Under the pieces are notes generated by a model, which did no database searches, was not told where the DNA came from, and was given only the letters and a program-made list of their open reading frames with translations. Both the position numbers and the translations under genes were made by a program. A stretch of 64,000 nt of DNA. Origin: DATNPX01 sp036702975 (GTDB lineage: Bacteria > Cyanobacteriota > Vampirovibrionia > Obscuribacterales > Obscuribacteraceae). Shown here one piece after another: positions 25,366 to 33,571 of this stretch (position 1 is the stretch's first letter; each line of letters begins with the position of its first letter). The DNA lies in assembly GCA_036702975.1 (NCBI GenBank), contig DATNPX010000038.1, positions 1-64,000 on the forward strand, read 5' to 3'.

Positions 25366-27363
25366 TTACTCATTCGAATGCTTGTCGAACGAGAATGTAG
25401 AACCGGTGACGGCACCGACCTTCATAGATGCACCCTTAGAACCGGAGATACGTTCAGCTAGTTCGATGTTCCAAACTGGCTCTCCGTGCCCGTTTGCGGA
25501 TTCGCGCACGAGCTTCACTGGGCGAAGCTTTTCCTGGTAGTGAGTACGCAAGTAGTGATAGGCAATTTCTTTGGCTTCAGCTTCAGAAAGCTCGAGATTT
25601 TGCTTCTTGTTAGCGATGAGGTCTTTCACCTGTGCCACCACATGCATCGGCTCTAGCGGCTCACCGTCATACTTGGTGACGTGACCATCCATGCTGATAC
25701 CGGTGTAGCTCTTCAGGTAGTGGGCAAACATGCTGGTGAAGTTGACTTCAACAGAGATCTTCTTCTTGGCCTTGCTGAGGATTTCAGTGAACTCTTTGGT
25801 GTGGAACGGATAGATGTACTTACCGACCACATAGTTGGTCTTGACACCCTGAGCCGTAAGGATCTCGGCAGCTTCACGCACGACGCCGTAAGTCGAGCCC
25901 CAGCAAACCAAGGTGACGTCAGCATCGGCTGGACCTTCAATCTGAGGAGCTGGAAGCTCCTTCAAGAGATTGTCCAACTTGCGCATGCGTTTTTGCATGA
26001 TCATGCGGCGGACAGGAGGAGCAGTGAACATATCGGAGATAAGGATGCTCTCTTCGTCGTGATCGTCCGAAGGCGATACATATGTGGTGTTAGCAGTACC
26101 AGGAAGTGCGCGTGGCGACACACCGGATTCTGTGAAACGGTATCTCTTGTATTTACCTTGGTCTTCCTTCCACTCAGTAACAACTTCGCCGCGGTCGATT
26201 TTGACTTCGCCGGTGAAGACTTCAGAATCAACAGTCTCAGGGTGCTCGGAAAGCAACAGGTCAGACATGATGACGACAGGAAGTTGGAATCTGTCAGCCC
26301 AGTTGAAAGAATCAATTGTTGTCTGGAAGCAGTCAGCAACGTCGCGTGGTGCAACGATCAAGCGCGGAAACTCGCCTTGTGAGGCTCCGAACACCTGGAA
26401 CAAGTCAGCTTGTTCAGTCTTTGTCGGCAAGCCAGTTGATGGGCCACCGCGTTGTACTTCAACGCAAACCATTGGCACTTCCATGATGCCAGCCATACCG
26501 AGTGCTTCAGTCATAAGCGCGAAGCCACCACCGGCAGTTGCGCACATCGAACGAGCACCAGCGATGCCGGCACCGATCGTCATGTTCATAACAGCCAATT
26601 CGTCTTCACCTTGCTTGACGCAGATGCCGGTCTGTTTGGCGTGGTTAGCCATCCAGTGAAGAATCGTGGAAGCCGGAGTCATCGGATAGGCCGAATAGAA
26701 CTTGCAACCAGCGGCGGCGGCACCCATAGCCATGGCTTCATTACCAGTAAGGAACGGACGACGCTTCTTGCTGAAGGTCCACTTCTTGGTGATCTCTTTT
26801 GCGTTTTTGTCAGCGTGTTCGAAACCAGCTTTAAGCAAAGAGGTGTTAAGGTCGACGATCTTCTGTCCTTTATGACCGAAGGTCTCTTCCATCAAACCGT
26901 GAGCTTCTTCGATGCCGAGGTTAGCCAATCTGAGAATGGCGCCGACGGCAACAGTGTTCTGCATGATCGGCTGCAGCGGTCCGTGCTGCTTAACGACATC
27001 AGCAGTAATTTCAGACATCTTCAAAGGCAGAGTTTGAACGCCTTGGCGGACCAGCGATGGGTCCAGTTTCAGTTTGTCTGCATTGAAAACGATGACACCA
27101 CCTTCAGCAACTTCCGAAGCATGGCGCTCTAATGAATCTTGGTTGAGGCAGATCACTGCATCGAGTCTGTCGCCGAGTGAGTTGACTTTCTGCTCACCAA
27201 TGCGAACGCGTAACCAGATGTGACCGCCACGAATAATCGACTGGTAGCTGTTGTAGGCATAAACATGCAGCCCCAATCTTCCGCATGATTTAGCCAGGGT
27301 ATCCCCGGACTTGTCTAAACCGTCTCCGGCTGCCCCCGCAATACCGATTGTGACTTCCTGCAT
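25366..27363 (-). CDS. korA: 2-oxoacid:ferredoxin oxidoreductase, fused gamma-alpha subunit
   Basis: 665 residues with a strong AAGGAG site before the ATG. Residues 1-190 are the gamma domain ('GIAGAAGDGLDKSG', CoA-side Rossmann-like fold). From about 200 the alpha domain follows, with 'FLTGNEAMAMGAAAAGCKFYSAYPMTPAS' type sequence (the pyrimidine-binding region, about 208-236) and 'GGFALMTEALGMAG'. The C-terminal about 180 residues form the usual transketolase-C-like domain. The gamma-alpha fusion is the form usual in many bacteria lacking 2-oxoglutarate dehydrogenase. It forms one transcription unit with korB and the downstream terminator. Confidence 0.93.
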   Translation of the reverse strand: MQEVTIGIAGAAGDGLDKSGDTLAKSCGRLGLHVYAYNSYQSIIRGGHIWLRVRIGEQKVNSLGDRLDAVICLNQDSLERHASEVAEGGVIVFNADKLKLDPSLVRQGVQTLPLKMSEITADVVKQHGPLQPIMQNTVAVGAILRLANLGIEEAHGLMEETFGHKGQKIVDLNTSLLKAGFEHADKNAKEITKKWTFSKKRRPFLTGNEAMAMGAAAAGCKFYSAYPMTPASTILHWMANHAKQTGICVKQGEDELAVMNMTIGAGIAGARSMCATAGGGFALMTEALGMAGIMEVPMVCVEVQRGGPSTGLPTKTEQADLFQVFGASQGEFPRLIVAPRDVADCFQTTIDSFNWADRFQLPVVIMSDLLLSEHPETVDSEVFTGEVKIDRGEVVTEWKEDQGKYKRYRFTESGVSPRALPGTANTTYVSPSDDHDEESILISDMFTAPPVRRMIMQKRMRKLDNLLKELPAPQIEGPADADVTLVCWGSTYGVVREAAEILTAQGVKTNYVVGKYIYPFHTKEFTEILSKAKKKISVEVNFTSMFAHYLKSYTGISMDGHVTKYDGEPLEPMHVVAQVKDLIANKKQNLELSEAEAKEIAYHYLRTHYQEKLRPVKLVRESANGHGEPVWNIELAERISGSKGASMKVGAVTGSTFSFDKHSNE

Positions 27364-27856
27364 TTGTTCTCCTTACCAAATTTGACAGGTTAGTTTTGAG
27401 CTTGAGACTCGATTCCGATCTTGGGAAACCAAGTCAGATGCTCCACCTGACAGGCACTCGCTCAAATTCGCTTCTATCACGAAGCAAACTGTCCACGCAA
27501 GCCAACCTCTTCAGCTGGCTGATGCCGTTTTCGGCATCGAATGCGACTGACACAGACCGAATAAGATAGCACATCGTTGCCAATAGATAGCTATGCCAAT
27601 CAGCTTAAGTCCCTGACAGAGTAATTATAAGAGGCTATGCAAGCCACTTTCCAATGGTGCCGGGTAAGGAAGCGAAGTCAGAAACATTTGCCGCTGACAG
27701 ACTTCACAGTCTCTGTTATCGAAAAGTCCTTCCAGAGGCGGTTTTCGCAATGATTATGGAAAGACTAAGATTGCTCGCCGTTACATAAGCAGCGAATAAT
27801 GCTAGGCATTCTTAAGAAAGAAGGCCGTTACTTAGCTTCACCGGGTGCAGCGGATT
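27364..27856. other. Long intergenic region upstream of korA
   Basis: 493 bases between the end of the His-rich gene and the korA start, both leftward. It should hold the end of the nuoL unit and the korAB promoter and leader. The one clear structure is a perfect hairpin, GATGCCG-TTTT-CGGCATC at 27521-27538, in the likely korA leader, with no T-run. I see no coding frame or tRNA here. Confidence 0.5.
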
Positions 27857-28411
27857 TTACTTCGCAGATTCAGCAGGAGCTGCTGGGGTCGCAGCCGGTG
27901 CATTTGCTGGAGCGGCACTCGGAGCCGCAGCAGGAGCAGATGGCGGAGTGGTCGACGCAGGAACTGCGGCCGGTTGAGCAGCAGGTGTCGTGCTGGAAGT
28001 TTCAGCAGGCGCGGCAGCATGAGCTCCTTCTGGAGCAGCCGCATGAGGAGCACCCGCAGCGCCTTCTTTCGGCGGCTCTAACTTCGACCAAACCATACCA
28101 ACAACGAGGAAGCCCACCAATACTAGCGCGGCAACAATGCCAAGAAATGAATCTTGCCAATTCTTCTCGGGAATCACTTCGCCAAAATCAGCGTCAGGCA
28201 CGGCGTGTCCATGATCGTCGTGTCCATGGCCATGCGAGTCATGACCATGTCCATGGTCATCGTGCTTATCGTCAGCCTTTTCGGTCTTGCCTTCTGCCTC
28301 GGCTTTCACTTCCGGGGTCGGTTCGGACGTCGTTGGTTTAGCGGCAGCAGCCTCAGCTTCGATACTCTGAGCCGGAGTGGGTTGTTCTGTTTTCTTTTCT
28401 TCTTCAGCCAT
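27857..28411 (-). CDS. His-rich single-pass membrane protein cotranscribed with nuoL
   Basis: 184 residues, ATG with a strong TTAGGAG site. The N-terminal half is acidic and Lys/Ala/Glu-rich, then comes a His/Asp/Gly cluster of a dozen His in about 30 residues (about 47-72, 'HDDHGHGHDSHGHG'), likely metal-binding. One membrane helix follows (about 92-112, 'LGIVAALVLVGFLVVGMVW'). The C-terminal about 65 residues are almost only Ala, Pro, Ser and Thr, a flexible tail. It starts nine bases after the nuoL stop, so is surely in the same operon. No known complex I subunit has this layout; it may be an accessory or metal-handling factor (inference). Confidence 0.7.
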   Translation of the reverse strand: MAEEEKKTEQPTPAQSIEAEAAAAKPTTSEPTPEVKAEAEGKTEKADDKHDDHGHGHDSHGHGHDDHGHAVPDADFGEVIPEKNWQDSFLGIVAALVLVGFLVVGMVWSKLEPPKEGAAGAPHAAAPEGAHAAAPAETSSTTPAAQPAAVPASTTPPSAPAAAPSAAPANAPAATPAAPAESAK

Positions 28412-28420
28412 TTTCTACTC

Positions 28421-30415
28421 CTAAGGTCTCAGGAAGTAGGCGGCAATGGTCAAAAGCGCCACCCAACCAAAAATCATGAGAGCGTAATACTGTCCCTGAC
28501 CGTTTTGCGTGTAGCGCAATATTGAGCCTGTCTTAGCGGTGACAGAGGCAGTGCCGTTTACGAACGTATCGACAAACAGCATATCGATTGTGTTCCAAAT
28601 GCCGTTGAATGCGGCGAGAACAGCTTTGACGAGTCCAAGATACATCTCATCCCAGTACCACTTGTTAAGTGAGAACTGGTAGAGACTTGGCATGCTGTTG
28701 ACGATTGCCGTGTTGATATTCCAGCTACGTGCGCAATACACAAGGTAGGAAGCAACGAAGCCAACCAGTGCAAAGGCGACCGAGAGCATGAGCACCAGTC
28801 CGTTTATCGATTCAGCCTCTGCGTGATTGAAGTACACAAACGAGCCAAACGCGTTGTGGAACTGGCTGCCCATACCGCCGCTGAGGATCTTGCCAAGCTC
28901 GGAAGTCCACTGAGTGGGATTGAAACCTAGATAACCTGAGCAGATTGATGGCACTGCCAGCACCATAAGTGGTGCAGTCATCGAAATTGGAGCTTCGTGC
29001 GGATGCGCATGTCCACGATATTCGCCATGGAAGGTCATAAAGTAAGCGCGGAACATATAGAATGCCGTTAAGCCAGCCGTCAGAATCATGAGCCAGGCGA
29101 GAGTCTTATCGTGCTCCCAAGCACCCGCGATGATCGTATCTTTCGAGAAGAAACCACTGAAGAACGGACATCCTGAAATCGAGATCGTGCCAACCAAGAA
29201 GCAATTGGCGGTGATTGGCATGTACTTGCGCAATCCACCCATCTGGCGCATATCTTGCTCACCATGAACTCCGTGGATGACAGCGCCACTGCACAAGAAG
29301 AGCATAGCTTTGAAGAAGGCGTGATTGAAGAGGTGGAAGAGACCACCGGTATAAGCACCAACGCCAAGACCGACAAACATGTACCCGAGTTGCGAGCAAG
29401 TCGACCACGCTAGAGCGCGCTTGATATCGTTCTGGCTCATGGCGATAGTTGCGGCCATGAACGCGGTGATACCACCAACCCAAGCGATTACGTTCAAGCC
29501 GATTGCATCATTCACGCCCTGTGGCGCCAACCACAGAGGATAGGCACGAGCGACTAGATATACACCGGCTGCCACCATTGTTGCTGCGTGAATGAGAGCG
29601 GAAATTGGTGTCGGGCCTTCCATGGCATCTGGCAACCAGACATGCAACGGAACCTGTGCTGATTTAGCGACTGGTCCGCAGAAGATGAGCAGCGAAAGAA
29701 TTGCCAGACCGGGCACGCCCCAGTAAGTCATATGGTGTTGCTTCATCGCCAAAGCGATGACGTCGCCTAGATTGGCAATGCCCGTGAAGGCGAGGAGGGT
29801 ATGTCCGTGCCAATAGTCTTTGGTGAGGACAAACAGCATCAAGATACCAACGAGAAACAGAGCATCACCGACTCTGTTTACGACAAATGCTTTCAATGCC
29901 GCTGCAGCTGCTGAATTTTTGTACCACCAGAAACCGATCAAGAAATAGCTGCAGACTCCGACCAATTCCCAAAAGAAATACGTCTGAAATAAGTTGGTTG
30001 CCACCACCAGACCGAGCATCGATCCGGTGAAGAGAGAAAGGTATGAGTAGAAGCGCGAGTAGCCTGGGTCTTCTCGCATATATCCATGCGTGTATATCTG
30101 CACTAGCAGACTAACTGAAGTCACCACCAATAGCATCATCACGGCCAGGTTGTCGACCAGAACACCTATAGATAGAACAAAACTGTGAGAGACGAAGAAC
30201 GGATATTCGAGCGGTGGCATCGTCGCCAGCTCCGGTCTTTGAGCGAACACGTTGAAAATGAGACACGAGTGGATGAAACCATATACGACTGCACCAATCG
30301 ATGTCAGCATCGACACAGTCTTCGATTTCCTGAGAAATAGGATTATCAGGAATCCCGCAAGGAATGGAGCTGCGACAATTCCCCAGGCGTTCTGGACGAT
30401 TTGTTCCGGTGTCAA
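28421..30415 (-). CDS. nuoL: NADH-quinone oxidoreductase subunit L
   Basis: 664 residues from a TTG start, fixed by CGGAGAA six bases upstream. About 16 membrane helices. The family core is clear: 'QLGYMFVGLG', 'HVWLPDAMEGPTPISALIHAATM' (here positions about 265-287) and 'FFSKDTI' with the lysines and glutamate of the proton channel, followed by the long C-terminal lateral helix of NuoL. It is a proton-pumping antiporter-like subunit of complex I in the inner membrane. Only a His-rich gene accompanies it, and nuoM is on the opposite strand; nuoK and nuoN are not in the window. Confidence 0.95.
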   Translation of the reverse strand: MTPEQIVQNAWGIVAAPFLAGFLIILFLRKSKTVSMLTSIGAVVYGFIHSCLIFNVFAQRPELATMPPLEYPFFVSHSFVLSIGVLVDNLAVMMLLVVTSVSLLVQIYTHGYMREDPGYSRFYSYLSLFTGSMLGLVVATNLFQTYFFWELVGVCSYFLIGFWWYKNSAAAAALKAFVVNRVGDALFLVGILMLFVLTKDYWHGHTLLAFTGIANLGDVIALAMKQHHMTYWGVPGLAILSLLIFCGPVAKSAQVPLHVWLPDAMEGPTPISALIHAATMVAAGVYLVARAYPLWLAPQGVNDAIGLNVIAWVGGITAFMAATIAMSQNDIKRALAWSTCSQLGYMFVGLGVGAYTGGLFHLFNHAFFKAMLFLCSGAVIHGVHGEQDMRQMGGLRKYMPITANCFLVGTISISGCPFFSGFFSKDTIIAGAWEHDKTLAWLMILTAGLTAFYMFRAYFMTFHGEYRGHAHPHEAPISMTAPLMVLAVPSICSGYLGFNPTQWTSELGKILSGGMGSQFHNAFGSFVYFNHAEAESINGLVLMLSVAFALVGFVASYLVYCARSWNINTAIVNSMPSLYQFSLNKWYWDEMYLGLVKAVLAAFNGIWNTIDMLFVDTFVNGTASVTAKTGSILRYTQNGQGQYYALMIFGWVALLTIAAYFLRP

Positions 30416-30816
30416 TTTGGTTCTCCGAGCTTTGTTCGCGACTTAGTGCTGATATCGAACTGATTTCGAACTGTTGAAACTGATGAGAAGGTGAAACTAC
30501 CACTCAAACTACACAATATACATGGACGAGAAGAACTTGATAACGGCGTTCCCTTGCGGTGTGAAAAAGTATTAGTGTTAGTGCAATGAAAAAACGGGTG
30601 AGGCAGCCAAGTATCAATCGGCAAAACGCTCTTTTTTAGGGCATCTTCAGCCGTAAGCTGAAAATGACATCGCCGCCACTTAACATCTGCAAATTGCAAC
30701 AAATAGGTGGAAGATGTGTGCCCGACATCGTTATACTGGTGCAGCATTTTGAATAGTGCGCTCAGAAAGAGTTTAACTCTTGAAGACTGGAAGCTCTTGC
30801 GAAGTCGGAGAACAAC
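30416..30816. other. Divergent promoter region between nuoL and nuoM
   Basis: 401 bases without a gene. A leftward promoter-like pair is TTATCA (30538-30543, minus) and TATATT (30515-30520, minus), spaced 17. On the plus strand TATACT at 30732-30737 could be a -10. A TTCAGC-5-GCTGAA hairpin lies at 30646-30662. Shared control of the two genes from this region is likely. Confidence 0.45.
30515..30543 (-). promoter_or_regulatory. Possible nuoL promoter
   Basis: TTATCA, 17-base spacer, TATATT read on the minus strand, about 100 bases before the nuoL start. Four of six and five of six matches to the sigma-70 consensus. Confidence 0.35.
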
Positions 30817-32400
30817 GTGCAAATCAATCCGGACATGTTCACTCTTGTGAACTTCCTTCTATTCCTGCCTCTGTTAGGCGCGATCGTAATCGGGTTATTT
30901 AAGCCGGAATCAGCAAGGAGCATCGCGCTGACGTTCAGCGGTTTGATGTTGGTTTTGTCGCTGTGGATTGCACAGGTTTTCGACCCGGCTAAGAAAGGTT
31001 TTCTCTTCGAAAGCCGGGTGCCGTGGATTTCAGCACCATTCCCCGTTGAGTTCCACACAGGGGTAGACGGTTTCAGTCTCAGCCTCGTTGTACTGACAAC
31101 AATTGTCGGACTATTCGCAATATATGCCAGCGAGAAGACCGGGCAGAACCGTCCGAAGCTGTACTACAGCTTCGTAATGCTTCTTCTCTTTTCGATTCTC
31201 GGAGTTTTCGTCTCGCTCGATCTCTTGATGTTCTTTGTACTGTATGAGTTCGAATTGGTTCCCATGTACTTCTTGATCGCCATTTGGGGCGGGCCTCGCC
31301 GCGATTACGCCGCGATGAAATTCTTGATTTATACATTCCTTGGCGGCGTCTGTATGCTAGCCGGGCTGTTGTACGCCTACTTCCAACTCTTCAACGAGTC
31401 ACCGGCGATGGCGTCATTTGATCTGATTACATTGGCCAACCGCTGCCCTGCGCTGCCGTTCGAAGTGCAGACTATGGCATTCTTAGGTTTTTTCCTGGCA
31501 TTCATTATTAAGTTGCCATCGTTCCCATTCCATACGTGGTTGCCTGACGCTCACGTTGAGGCGCCAACGCCGATTTCAATGATCCTGGCGGGTCTTCTAT
31601 TGAAGATGGGTTCTTACGGTCTTATCCGCATCTGCGTCGGTGTCTTCCCGCAGGTAGTCGTGCAATTTGGATATCTAATTCTCGCGCTCGGTTGCTTCAA
31701 CATCGTCTGGGGCGCCATCGCCTGCCTAGTGCAACAAGACATGAAGAGAATCATCGCCTTCTCTAGCGTCAGTCACATGGGCTTTGTCTTGGTGGGAATG
31801 GGCGCCCTCTCGGCGGCTGCTATCAACGGTGCAATATTCCAGATGATAAGCCACGGATTTATTTCGGCCGCGCTTTTCTTCCTGGTAGGCACAGTCTACG
31901 AGCGAACTCACACACGGCAGCTGCCTGAAATCGGTGGCGGACTTGCGAAGCAGATGCCGACACTATTTTACTTTTGGATGTTTGCGGCACTTGCCAACCT
32001 TGGCTTGCCAGCATTATCAGGATTCGTCGCCGAAACAGCAGTCTTCTATGGTGCCTTCACAGGTGCTACTGCAACTATATGTCAGCATGCCGCATTCAGC
32101 AGAGCCTGGATCTACTTTGCCGCAACTGGTGTCGTTCTTACAGCCGGTTATATGTTGTGGCTATTGAAGCGCCTCTTCTTCGGACCAGAGCAAGAGAAAT
32201 GGGCCGGTCATCTTAGCGATGCAAGACCCTCAGAGAAGCTTTTGGCTTACGCCATGAGCGCCATCATTCTTGTACTGGGTGTTTACCCTTATCTCTTAAC
32301 CAAGAAGTATCAGTCAATCTCCGACAATCTCGGCGGCTACTTGCTCTCCAAAGTGCAGATCGGCTCGCTGCCTCAAGGTGACGCTGCCAAGTTTCAATAG
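30817..32400 (+). CDS. nuoM: NADH-quinone oxidoreductase subunit M
   Basis: 527 residues from a GTG start with GGAG seven bases upstream. About 14 membrane helices with the NuoM signatures: 'FVLYEFELVPMYFLIAIWGG' (key Glu of the proton path), 'HTWLPDAHVEAPTPISMILAG' (about 245-265; conserved Lys just before) and 'SHMGFVLVGMG'. It is an antiporter-like proton-translocating subunit of complex I. It is alone on the plus strand, divergent from nuoL, and followed by a terminator hairpin, so it is monocistronic, unusual for a gene normally inside a nuoL-M-N block. Confidence 0.95.
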   Translation: MQINPDMFTLVNFLLFLPLLGAIVIGLFKPESARSIALTFSGLMLVLSLWIAQVFDPAKKGFLFESRVPWISAPFPVEFHTGVDGFSLSLVVLTTIVGLFAIYASEKTGQNRPKLYYSFVMLLLFSILGVFVSLDLLMFFVLYEFELVPMYFLIAIWGGPRRDYAAMKFLIYTFLGGVCMLAGLLYAYFQLFNESPAMASFDLITLANRCPALPFEVQTMAFLGFFLAFIIKLPSFPFHTWLPDAHVEAPTPISMILAGLLLKMGSYGLIRICVGVFPQVVVQFGYLILALGCFNIVWGAIACLVQQDMKRIIAFSSVSHMGFVLVGMGALSAAAINGAIFQMISHGFISAALFFLVGTVYERTHTRQLPEIGGGLAKQMPTLFYFWMFAALANLGLPALSGFVAETAVFYGAFTGATATICQHAAFSRAWIYFAATGVVLTAGYMLWLLKRLFFGPEQEKWAGHLSDARPSEKLLAYAMSAIILVLGVYPYLLTKKYQSISDNLGGYLLSKVQIGSLPQGDAAKFQ

Positions 32401-32421
32401 TTAGCAACCTACCCGACAATT

Positions 32422-32444
32422 AGCGACGTTCTCGTTGCTCTTTT
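32422..32444 (+). terminator. Terminator after nuoM
   Basis: AGCGACG-TTCT-CGTTGCT (7-base stem, one G-U pair) followed by CTTTT, 22 bases past the nuoM stop. Confidence 0.65.
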
Positions 32445-32470
32445 GCCTAGATTCGCTTAGATTTACTGTC

Positions 32471-33562
32471 CTATCGTTGCTGCCGTTCCGTATGAGTTTC
32501 TGTTGTCGTTTCGGGAACGGTCTCAGTGTTGTGCAGGTTCATCGGCTTGTTGGGATGAAGAATAATCCGTCCTTGTATCGCCTTGTCAACGCTCTTAGCA
32601 ATACTCTTAATCAGATCGCCAGCCGTATGCACGTCGTAGTACTTGCCGTTTGACCCTTCGGCGATGCAGTTAAGCTGGTCTTTGTCACCCGGCTGTTTGA
32701 TCGAGAGCCCCACGACATCAACTTTTAGTTTGATGCCATATTTCGGAAGCTCCTGGATAAAATCGCAGGGGTGACCGTTGCAGGTGTCTGCACCGTCGCT
32801 AATCAGGATGATGACCTTCTCGCCCTGAGCACCAGCAAAGTCATCTGCAGCAGCTTGACGCAAAGCGTACTCGAGCGGTGTGACACCAAATGGTTTCACC
32901 GCTTTCACCCGTTCCACAATTTCCTGGCGGTTCTTGATTCCCAGTGGCACCAACAACGCGCTTTGGTGGCACTCATTGTCACCGCTACCCTGGCCGAACG
33001 TGCGCAAGCCAATTTGAACGTCGAGAGGAATCTTGTAGACGCTCTCTTGAAGCACCTTCTTTGCAGCATTCATTTTAGCTTCCGAGGGATCGTCTTTGCC
33101 GTCACCGTCAAAACTCTCTTTCATGCTATGAGAGCAATCCAATAGGAAAAGGATATTGAGCTTCTCTTTTATATGCTCGACTCCACCCTGCAAAATGGTT
33201 CCAGTTGTGCCACCTTGCAATAAGGTGCTCTCTGTTTTTGATTGAAGCAATGTCGATTGAGTTCCGCTCTGCAACATTGTTGACCGAGTGCCAGTTTGAA
33301 GCATAGTCGATTGGGAGCCTCCCTGCAGCAGCGTTGATTGAGAGCCGCCCTGCAAGGTCGTTGACTGAGAACCCCCCATTAGAGGGCGTGGGCGCGGACT
33401 TCCTATCGGTGGCAGCGCAGGAATGCCTTGCATCGGATCGTGAGCATCATCTGCAAGAACTGGCAAAGCGAAACTGGCTAGGGCTGAAAAAGCGAGGAAA
33501 GAAGCCAACAAGCGCAAAGAAAGCACTGGCACCGCCAGCGATATCGCGAAACTACGATCCAT
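32471..33562 (-). CDS. Exported von Willebrand factor A protein with nonapeptide repeats
   Basis: 363 residues from the ATG at 33562; a GTG at 33568 is also possible and both lie within ten bases of the upstream stop, implying coupling. A signal sequence (1-38) is followed by a short Pro-rich stretch and seven tandem nine-residue repeats of the form GG-S-Q-ST-(T/L/M)-LQ. The vWA domain (about 132-335) has an intact MIDAS 'LLDCSHSMKES' (DxSxS), the later Thr in 'FGVTPLEYAL' and Asp in 'ISDGADTC'. Such domains bind ligands through a divalent metal, usually at the cell surface. It follows the CAP-domain gene in one unit. Confidence 0.85.
   Translation of the reverse strand: MDRSFAISLAVPVLSLRLLASFLAFSALASFALPVLADDAHDPMQGIPALPPIGSPRPRPLMGGSQSTTLQGGSQSTLLQGGSQSTMLQTGTRSTMLQSGTQSTLLQSKTESTLLQGGTTGTILQGGVEHIKEKLNILFLLDCSHSMKESFDGDGKDDPSEAKMNAAKKVLQESVYKIPLDVQIGLRTFGQGSGDNECHQSALLVPLGIKNRQEIVERVKAVKPFGVTPLEYALRQAAADDFAGAQGEKVIILISDGADTCNGHPCDFIQELPKYGIKLKVDVVGLSIKQPGDKDQLNCIAEGSNGKYYDVHTAGDLIKSIAKSVDKAIQGRIILHPNKPMNLHNTETVPETTTETHTERQQR
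33188..33376 (-). repeat. Seven tandem 27-base coding repeats in the vWA gene
   Basis: Each unit encodes nine residues, (G/T/S)-x-(S/T)-x-(S/G)-T-x-L-Q. Units 1-3 are almost identical and later ones diverge towards the vWA domain, as expected of an in-frame array able to expand or contract. Confidence 0.8.
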
Positions 33563-33571
33563 GGTCACCTA

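Noticed and set aside
25681..26382. Plus-strand frames over korA
   Set aside because: Antisense shadows of a strongly conserved enzyme gene.
33188..33376. Repeat array considered as CRISPR-like
   Set aside because: 27-base units are contiguous and in frame inside a coding gene, with no spacers.
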